A stretch of 64,000 nt of DNA. It comes from Nocardia vaccinii NBRC 15922 (lineage in GTDB: Bacteria > Actinomycetota > Actinomycetes > Mycobacteriales > Mycobacteriaceae). Shown piece after piece: positions 58,137-64,000 of this stretch. Numbering within the stretch: position 1 is the stretch's first letter; every line of letters starts with the position of its first letter. A program made the translations under genes and the position numbers. The notes under the pieces were generated by a model. The model did not search any database, was not told the DNA's origin, and saw only the letters and a list, made by a program, of their open reading frames with translations. The stretch is taken from the NCBI RefSeq assembly GCF_001613305.1, contig NZ_BDCC01000059.1, positions 1 to 64,000 of the forward strand. Reading direction: 5' to 3'.

Positions 58137-61100
58137 ATGGAGAGTAATGATCGGCTGAGGACTCAGCGGGCGATCGCACCACGGGTCGCCGAACAGTTGA
58201 GGAGGGCGGGATTCGACGACGCCGAGGAGATCGGACGGGGCGGGTTCGGTGTCGTGTACCGGTGCGCCGAGATCAGCCTCGATCGCGTTGTCGCTGTGAA
58301 GGTTCTGGAAACCGAATTCGACGATGACGACCGGACCCGGTTCGTCCGCGAACAGCGGGCAATGGCTCAACTGACCGGACATCCCAATATCGTCAGCGTC
58401 CTGCAGGTGGGCATCACCGACGACGGCCTGCCCTATCTGGTCATGCCCTACCACGCCCACGGCTCCCTGGAATCGCAGATCCGGCACGGAGGCGCGCTCC
58501 CGGTCGCGGCGGCGCTGCGATTGGGAGTCAAGATCGCCGGCGCACTGGCGACGGCGCATCGGCTGGGGATCGTTCACCGCGATGTGAAACCGGCCAACAT
58601 CCTGTTCACCGATTACGGCGAACCCGCCCTGGCCGATTTCGGCATCGCCCACATCGCGGGCGGCTTCCACACCGCCACCGGCGCCATCACCGGATCTCCC
58701 GCCTACACCGCGCCCGAAGTGCTGTCCGGTGACAAACCGACACCCGCCTCGGACGTATACGGACTCGGCGCGACGCTGTTCACCGCCCTGTCGGGTTACG
58801 CGGCATATGAACGCCACAGCGGCGAGCAGGTGGTCGCGCAGTTCGTCCGGATCACCAGCCAGCCCGCCCCCGACCTGCGTGAGCACGGGATGGGCGAGGA
58901 TGTCTCCGAGGTGGTCGAGGCGGCCATGTCAGCGGACCCGCGTCGGCGCCCGAGCGCCGAGGCGCTCGGCGAGTGGCTTCGAAAAGTCCAGGCGGCGCAC
59001 AACTTTCCGGTCGACCAGATGGCACTGCACACCAACTCTCCGGCCGAGACCCGCGAACCACAGCCGGAATCCGGATCACGTCCGGAGACATTCCCGGCAC
59101 ATCCTGGCCGGGAGGATAATCTCCCGGTCGAGCTGACCAGTTTCATCAATCGCCGCATCGAGTTGTCCGAGGTGAAGAACCTGCTGTCCGCATCTCGGCT
59201 GGTGACGCTGACCGGGACGGGCGGTGTCGGCAAGACCCGGCTCGCGGTGCGGGCGGCGGCGAGTGTGCGGCGGGGTTTCCCCGACGGAGTTTGGCTGGTC
59301 GAACTGTGTGAGATCCAGGACGAGTCGCTGCTGATCAACGTGGTGGCAGCCACTATCGGCCTACAGGATCGTGCGCCGGACCGCTTACAGGATCTGTTGC
59401 TGGGCTTCTTCGGCCCGCGCAGGAGCCTGCTGGTCCTGGACAACTGCGAGCACGTAGTGACCGCCGCGGCCGCGCTCGCGACGACGCTGTTGCCGGCGTG
59501 CCCGGAGCTGCGGATCCTGGCCACCAGTCGTGAGTCGCTGGACGTACGCGGTGAAGCCGTGATGCGAGTGGATCCGCTGACGGCCCCGAGCCCGGATTGG
59601 GAGGCATCGCTACGCGGATTACCCAAATACGACGCCGTGTCACTGTTTGCCGAACGGGCCGCCGAAACGGTTCCGGGCTTCGAGATCTCCGAATCCAACA
59701 AGGCCGACATCGCCGGGATCTGTTCCCGGCTGGAAGGACTCCCGCTGGCGATCGAGCTCGCGGCCGCTCGACTGCGGACGATGTCGCCGGCACAGATTCT
59801 GGAGCGGTTGACCGACCGTTACGCGCTGCTGACCCGGGGCAGCCGGGACGTGCCCACGCGACAACAGACCTTGCGCTGGAGTATCGATTGGAGCTACGAG
59901 CTGTGCACCGAGGCCGAGCAACTGCTGTGGTCCCGGCTGTCGGTGTTCGCCGGCGGCTTCGAACTCGAGGCCGTCGAACGGGTGTGCCGCCCCGACTCGG
60001 TTGTCGACAACCCTCTCGATATCTTGTCTTCGCTGGTAGACAAGTCGATCGTCATCCGCGAGGAGACGAACGGTGTGGTCCGGTTCCGAATCCTCGAGAC
60101 GCTGCGTGAATACGGCGCCTACAAGCTGCGTGCGCAGGGGGAATACGTGCGGCTGGGTCGTGCCCACCGCGACTGGTGCGTGCAGTTGGCGAGCGACGCC
60201 GAAGCCGCGTGGATCAGCGATCGGCAACTCGACTGGATTGAACGCCTCGACCGCGAGCAGTCGAATCTTCGCAAGGCCATCGAGTTCTGCGTGATGGACG
60301 AGAGCAAGGAGGCGGCCGATACCGGGCTGCGCATCGTCAACGCCCTCACGCAGTACTGGCTGGTTCGAGGCCGCTTCAGCGAAGCCCGGCAGTGGCTCGA
60401 CCGGGTGTTGAACCACCCCGCACCGCAGTCCTCACCGGACCGCGTCGAAGCATTGTTCGCGTCCAGTTTGATGGCCGCGCTTCAGGGCGATTTGCAATTC
60501 GCGGCGGCAATGTTCAAGGAAATACGCAGGATCGCCGACCGTACAACCGACCCTCTGATCCATGCCCTCGCCGCCATGAGCGAGGCCTTCCAGGCATTGG
60601 TCCGCGGCGAACTCCCCCGCGCGTGCTCCGTTATGGAAACAGCCGTCGAAGTTCTCGAAACACTGGGCAAGACTCGTCTCCAGATCGCCGCTTCAACCAT
60701 CCTCGCGCTGGCGTACCGCGACAATGGCGACCGCGCGCGATCGACGGAGCGGCTACAGCAGGTCCTTGCCGTCACCGAAGCCGCCGGGGAGACGGTGCAA
60801 CGAACCCTTGCACTGTTGATCACGGCTCAGTCGCTGTGGCGGGAAGGCAGCTTGGACCGCTCGAGTCAGCTATTACGCCGGACACTGCAACTCAACCGCC
60901 GCCTGCGCAGTCCGGTCACCACTGCGGCCTGTCTGGAAACGCTGGCCTGGATCGATGTCGAACAGGGAAACCACCAGCGTGCCGCTGTCCTGCTGGGAGC
61001 CACGGAACAACTGAGTCGATCGATCGGCGGCCGCACCGCCACTTTTCCGCAAGAGGTCGATGATCACGACAAATGCGTACGGTCCGCACGGCATGGGCTC

Positions 61101-61415
61101 GGGGACGAACGATTCGATGCCGCGTTCCGCAGGGGATACAAGATGTCGGCGGACACCGCAGTCGCGTTTGCGCTGGGCGACCGGTCTGCCGGCGATGACT
61201 CCGGGGCAGACAGGACGACGGCATTGACCAAGCGTGAATGGCAGGTCGCGGAATTGGTTGCTCGAGGCATGACCAACAAGCAGATCGCCGCGAAGCTGGT
61301 CATCTCACAGCGAACCGCGCAAGGCCATGTGGAGCACATCCTGACCAAGCTCGGATACACCTCACGCGCACAGATCGCTGCCTGGATCGTCGAGCTCAAC
61401 ATGGGCAAGGACTGA
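58137..61415 (+). CDS. PknK-like Ser/Thr protein kinase fused to AAA/NB-ARC-type ATPase and LuxR HTH
   Basis: A 1092-residue multidomain signalling protein. Residues about 30-285: Hanks-type kinase (IGRGGFGVVYR, VAVKVL, HRDVKPANILF, ADFGIAH, GSPAYTAPEVL). About 335-620: STAND-type ATPase (TGTGGVGKTR Walker A, LLVLDNCEHV Walker B, GLPLAIELAAARLR). About 700-1000: TPR-like helical repeats. The last 60 residues: LuxR HTH (LTKREWQVAELVARGMTNKQIAAKLVISQRTAQGHVEHIL). Mycobacterial PknK has the same kind of layout and size and links phosphorylation to transcription. I use the ATG at 58137; a TTG four codons upstream is also open. Confidence 0.87.
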   Translation: MESNDRLRTQRAIAPRVAEQLRRAGFDDAEEIGRGGFGVVYRCAEISLDRVVAVKVLETEFDDDDRTRFVREQRAMAQLTGHPNIVSVLQVGITDDGLPYLVMPYHAHGSLESQIRHGGALPVAAALRLGVKIAGALATAHRLGIVHRDVKPANILFTDYGEPALADFGIAHIAGGFHTATGAITGSPAYTAPEVLSGDKPTPASDVYGLGATLFTALSGYAAYERHSGEQVVAQFVRITSQPAPDLREHGMGEDVSEVVEAAMSADPRRRPSAEALGEWLRKVQAAHNFPVDQMALHTNSPAETREPQPESGSRPETFPAHPGREDNLPVELTSFINRRIELSEVKNLLSASRLVTLTGTGGVGKTRLAVRAAASVRRGFPDGVWLVELCEIQDESLLINVVAATIGLQDRAPDRLQDLLLGFFGPRRSLLVLDNCEHVVTAAAALATTLLPACPELRILATSRESLDVRGEAVMRVDPLTAPSPDWEASLRGLPKYDAVSLFAERAAETVPGFEISESNKADIAGICSRLEGLPLAIELAAARLRTMSPAQILERLTDRYALLTRGSRDVPTRQQTLRWSIDWSYELCTEAEQLLWSRLSVFAGGFELEAVERVCRPDSVVDNPLDILSSLVDKSIVIREETNGVVRFRILETLREYGAYKLRAQGEYVRLGRAHRDWCVQLASDAEAAWISDRQLDWIERLDREQSNLRKAIEFCVMDESKEAADTGLRIVNALTQYWLVRGRFSEARQWLDRVLNHPAPQSSPDRVEALFASSLMAALQGDLQFAAAMFKEIRRIADRTTDPLIHALAAMSEAFQALVRGELPRACSVMETAVEVLETLGKTRLQIAASTILALAYRDNGDRARSTERLQQVLAVTEAAGETVQRTLALLITAQSLWREGSLDRSSQLLRRTLQLNRRLRSPVTTAACLETLAWIDVEQGNHQRAAVLLGATEQLSRSIGGRTATFPQEVDDHDKCVRSARHGLGDERFDAAFRRGYKMSADTAVAFALGDRSAGDDSGADRTTALTKREWQVAELVARGMTNKQIAAKLVISQRTAQGHVEHILTKLGYTSRAQIAAWIVELNMGKD

Positions 61416-61509
61416 GGATCAGCAACGGAAACGGCCGCCGCGGAGCGCTTCACGACCCGCGCGGCAGGGTCTTCCAGCAGGTCGCGAGGAAGGCGCGGAT
61501 CTCCCACAA

Positions 61510-61656
61510 TGCATCTTCCGAACCGCGCGAGACCTCGAGGCGATGTTCGGCGGCTTCGAACTCCTCGAACCAGGGATCGTGCCAGTGCAGGACTGGCTGG
61601 CAGATGACCTACTCGCCTCACGGTGGGTCATCCTGAGCGGAATCGGACGCATGTGA
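61510..61656 (+). pseudogene. C-terminal fragment of a SAM methyltransferase (DUF574-like)
   Basis: The frame reads CIFRTARDLEAMFGGF, ELLEPGIVPVQDW and ends at a TGA at 61654. This resembles the last 45 or so residues of the actinobacterial DUF574/Methyltransf_19 group (typically FDGLELVEPG-V). No start and no SAM-binding part are found upstream, so it is a remnant. Confidence 0.5.
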
Positions 61657-62475
61657 AACCGCCCGTCTCCAGCCTTCCCCGGCCACCAAACCCACGCCCG
61701 GCGGCGAGAACATTACAGCCGCATCGGCTCTCGGCATCAGAGAATAGACTGCCGTGCCCGCTGCTCTGTACGAGGGGTAGAGCAGAATTGGACAAGCGGG
61801 TCCGATTCGACCTCAGTGCGGACGCTCATTTTCGAACGACTGCTGCGGTCCATGTAGCAGCGGCTCAGTTGATCGTCCACGGATCAATGTCGTGCATGAA
61901 TTCGAGCCAGGGTTGTTCGACGCGTCGCGTAGGAGTGACCGGTCCCCGATAAACGGAAACGACCGGATCTGCCACTTCCCGTCACCTTCAGCACGTTACG
62001 GCCCCACTCGTTGGGGCAATGGCCGTGTCCAGCATCGGATATCCTCCCTCATCGGATCATGGGATTGAGGTTCCGGCTTATATCAGTGTCACCGGTTGGC
62101 AGGCTCGCGTAAGCGACTCCGTCATCGCGTACCAGGTCGTGCCCGGCGACCGCGACGAACGCCAGCGCGACACCAGACAGATCTGCCGCGGCGCAGGAGC
62201 GAGGCATCGGGATGGCCGCGTTCCTCGGGTCGCTCGGCGAGCTGCTGGGGGCAGGACCGCGCCGGCGACGCGGCCGAACTGGATCGTGGCTGGAAAAAGC
62301 GCTCGAAGCTCCTCCAACACGCGGAGCCGACGCGCTTCTACCGTGATACACACGGTTCGGCCATCATGAGCGGCGCCGTCATCGCGCCGGTCAACCTCCC
62401 GCCGACGCCCCGTCAACCCGGCGGCCGGGCCGATAACGGCTACGATTCCCCGATACTCACGCCGACACTTCGTTG
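61657..62475. other. 819-base stretch without a recognisable gene
   Basis: Short open frames exist but none resembles a known protein or has a convincing ribosome site. Together with the methyltransferase fragment before it, the stretch looks like decayed sequence. Confidence 0.45.
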
Positions 62476-63318
62476 TCAGCGGTTACGGGCGATCTCGATC
62501 ATGCCCTTCAGGCCGAGCCCGGCCTTGGTACCACCGTCGCAGAGGATGTCGACACCGGTGAGGTAGCCCGGCCGCCCGCTCGCGCAGAACGCCAGCAGCT
62601 CGGCGATCTCCTGTGGGGTGCCGAAGCGTTTGAGCGCGGCGTACTCGAGGAGCTTCGCGGAACCGCTCTTCTCCTCGAGCCGACCCATTGCTGTGTCGAA
62701 GCTGCCCGGAGATACCGACAGCACCCGGGCTCCCTTCGCGCCGAAGAACTTCGCCATCTCCCGCGAGTACCAGATCACGAAGTTCTTGCTCAGCGAGTAC
62801 GCGGCCCCGGGGCGGGCGGCCTTCGGGCCCCGGTTGGCGGCCGCCGTGAGACCACGTTCGAACCGCTCGGCATCAGTCAGGGCCAGCTTGTAGGTACGTT
62901 TGGGCACAAGGATCCGCGGGGTCATATGGCCCGCGATCGAAGCCACGTTCACGAGAGCGAACCCCTCCGACGCCAGCGCCAGTGCCGCCTCCACGACCAA
63001 CACCGTGCCGACCGCATTGATCCGCACGATCTTCTCAGCCGAACCCATTTGCGGACTCGCCCCCGCTGTGTGCACCACTGCCCGAACCGTGCCGAGTTCA
63101 CCGGCCATCACGAACAGATCCTCGACCGAGGCCCTGTTCGTGATGTCGCAGACCACGGCCTCCGCTTCGATCCCCGACCCGTTCAGGTCCGCGACAGCCG
63201 CGTCGAGACGCTGCTTGTCCACATCCGCGATGATCACACGGTGGTCACGACCCAAGATCCTCGCGGTCGCCAGACCCATTCCACCGGCACCGCCGGTGAC
63301 GATCGCAGCGGCCGACAT
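62476..63318 (-). CDS. SDR family oxidoreductase
   Basis: A 280-residue short-chain dehydrogenase with VTGGAGGMGLATARIL (cofactor loop), IIADVDK, the catalytic AYSLSKNF (YxxxK) and LTGVDILCDGG at the C terminus. An insertion of about 35 residues lies between the catalytic Ser region (VASIAGHMTP) and the Tyr, as in 3-alpha-hydroxysteroid/carveol-type SDRs. ATG at 63318. It is divergent from the TetR gene at 63555, which probably represses it. Substrate unknown. Confidence 0.83.
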   Translation of the reverse strand: MSAAAIVTGGAGGMGLATARILGRDHRVIIADVDKQRLDAAVADLNGSGIEAEAVVCDITNRASVEDLFVMAGELGTVRAVVHTAGASPQMGSAEKIVRINAVGTVLVVEAALALASEGFALVNVASIAGHMTPRILVPKRTYKLALTDAERFERGLTAAANRGPKAARPGAAYSLSKNFVIWYSREMAKFFGAKGARVLSVSPGSFDTAMGRLEEKSGSAKLLEYAALKRFGTPQEIAELLAFCASGRPGYLTGVDILCDGGTKAGLGLKGMIEIARNR

Positions 63319-63506
63319 CACAGCACCCCAACAGCGTCGGTTCGCAACCGCTCCCGGCCAAGCAGCCGCGGGGGCCGGTCCGCTCCGGTGAACTCCCATG
63401 CCTTCATTTCGGCTCCTTCATCTGCAGGACAGCGGCCACCCCATCCAAAATGACGTTGAGTACGTCTGGAGGCGGGGTCGCTCGCACGACATCGACATCA
63501 ATACCT

Positions 63507-63517
63507 TACACATTGTA
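63507..63517. promoter_or_regulatory. Inverted repeat in the SDR/TetR divergent promoter
   Basis: TACACATTGTA (TACA-N3-TGTA), set within a wider ATAC...GTAT symmetry (63501-63517), in an AT-rich spot between the divergent SDR and TetR genes. A candidate TetR operator. Confidence 0.5.
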
Positions 63518-63554
63518 TCGTTATGTGGCACGCGACCGGGAAGGACTCGATGCC

Positions 63555-64000
63555 ATGTCAGGAAACCCCCGACGCGGGCGCCCACGCAGCGAGCAGGCCC
63601 GAAAAGCTGTCCTCGAGGCGAGCCGATCCCTGCTCGCTGAGGTCGGGTACGAGAGGATGACGATCGACGGGATCGCCTCGCGTGCTGGCGTTGGCCGCCC
63701 GACCGTCTACCGGTGGTGGAAGTCCAAGTCCGCTATCGTCGCGGAGGCCGTGCTTGCCGGCACCGTCGAGATCTCCGCCGGGTTCGGTGGCGGGAGCGGC
63801 GATCCCCGCCGCGACGTCGCCGATGCGATCCAGACGATGGCGGCCTGGTTGGCAACTGGCCCGAATGCCGCTCTGGTTCGCGCCCTGAGCGCCGCCGCCG
63901 CTGACGGCACGGACGACTCGAGGCGCATCTACGAGCGCTTCAGTGGGCCGTCCCACGCTTGGCTGGTCGAGCGGATCGACGCGTTTTCCGCGGACGTGGA
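63555..64000 (+). CDS. TetR-family regulator (cut by the window end)
   Basis: The ATG at 63555 follows GAAGGA. The visible 148 residues hold a TetR HTH (VLEASRSLLAEVGYERMTIDGIASRAGVGRPTVYRWWKSKSAIVAEA) and the beginning of a ligand domain (WLATGPNAALVRALSAAAADG). The reading frame runs off the window, so this is partial at its C terminus. Divergent from the SDR gene, its likely target. Confidence 0.88.
   Translation, partial: MSGNPRRGRPRSEQARKAVLEASRSLLAEVGYERMTIDGIASRAGVGRPTVYRWWKSKSAIVAEAVLAGTVEISAGFGGGSGDPRRDVADAIQTMAAWLATGPNAALVRALSAAAADGTDDSRRIYERFSGPSHAWLVERIDAFSADV

Noticed and set aside
61623..61952. Plus-strand frame of 109 codons after the PknK-like gene
   Set aside because: No ribosome site, Pro/Arg-rich and no recognisable domain; left as non-coding.
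1..64000. CRISPR array, prophage, tRNA or rRNA genes
   Set aside because: No regularly spaced repeats, phage structural genes, tRNA-like cloverleaf ends or rRNA sequence were noticed on reading both strands; a covariance-model scan was not possible.

Overview
The window is high-GC DNA from an actinobacterium. GTG and TTG starts, dense ATGA gene overlaps, many acyl-CoA enzymes, a WS/DGAT wax-ester/triacylglycerol synthase, a HAD-PlsC fusion, a PknK-like kinase-regulator and an F420/flavin luciferase-like oxidoreductase together suggest a mycolic-acid genus such as Nocardia, Rhodococcus or a close relative. The genus is inference. I saw no rRNA, tRNA or CRISPR array.

Region 1 (about 0.2-29.1 kb) is a large CoA-thioester catabolic block. 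It holds a [2Fe-2S] ferredoxin, a translationally coupled pair of LuxR regulators, a MaoC/CitE-type hydratase-lyase pair, two acyl-CoA ligases, four acyl-CoA dehydrogenases, a two-gene MaoC-type hydratase, several SDRs, a thiolase, a CoA-transferase, five crotonases (two of MenB/BadI type) and a FadR-like GntR regulator. A BadH-like SDR next to a MenB/BadI-type crotonase, a second BadI-like crotonase and an AliA-like ligase resemble the alicyclic acid route (cyclohexanecarboxyl-CoA to a ring-opened pimeloyl-type CoA) of Rhodopseudomonas.

Region 2 (29.4-34.8 kb) is the most unusual part. A PaaX-family regulator lies divergent from a four-gene operon for two subunits of the benzoyl-CoA reductase / 2-hydroxyacyl-CoA dehydratase family (BcrC- and BcrB-like), one ASKHA ATPase activator (BcrA/BcrD/HgdC-like) with both inter-subunit Fe-S cysteines, and an SDR that has lost the catalytic Tyr and Lys. 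This radical chemistry is normally oxygen-sensitive and anaerobic, so finding it beside an alicyclic ring-opening gene set in an actinomycete suggests reductive dearomatisation or a related reductive or dehydrating step.

Region 3 (35-43.6 kb) begins with a broken ISAs1-type transposase. It then has a lipid-storage locus: PlsB-like and HAD-PlsC acyltransferases divergent, across a near-perfect 25-bp palindrome, from WS/DGAT and an alpha/beta hydrolase, followed by glycerol-3-phosphate dehydrogenase and a monoacylglycerol-lipase-like hydrolase.

Region 4 (43.7-55 kb) starts with an IS701-like fragment interrupted by a truncated group II intron. It then has a PucR-type regulator, a three-gene module (lipocalin/AttH-like protein, APH-like phosphotransferase, small helical protein), SurE, a second LuxR pair, and a second, inverted copy of the same three-gene module. 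A partial third copy (phosphotransferase plus lipocalin-like protein) sits at 23.9-26.1 kb.

Region 5 (55-64 kb) has a frameshifted IS481-type element, a TetR gene and methyltransferase sharing 7-bp-repeat operators, a PknK-like kinase-LuxR fusion, a decayed 1-kb stretch, an SDR, and a TetR gene cut by the window end.

A shared 15-bp site, close to TTTGGTCNNACCAAA and resembling the E. coli FadR operator core, occurs in at least eleven promoter regions over 50 kb, including two beside the FadR-like GntR gene. It probably ties the catabolic genes, the LuxR pairs, the lipase and the PucR regulator into one regulon.
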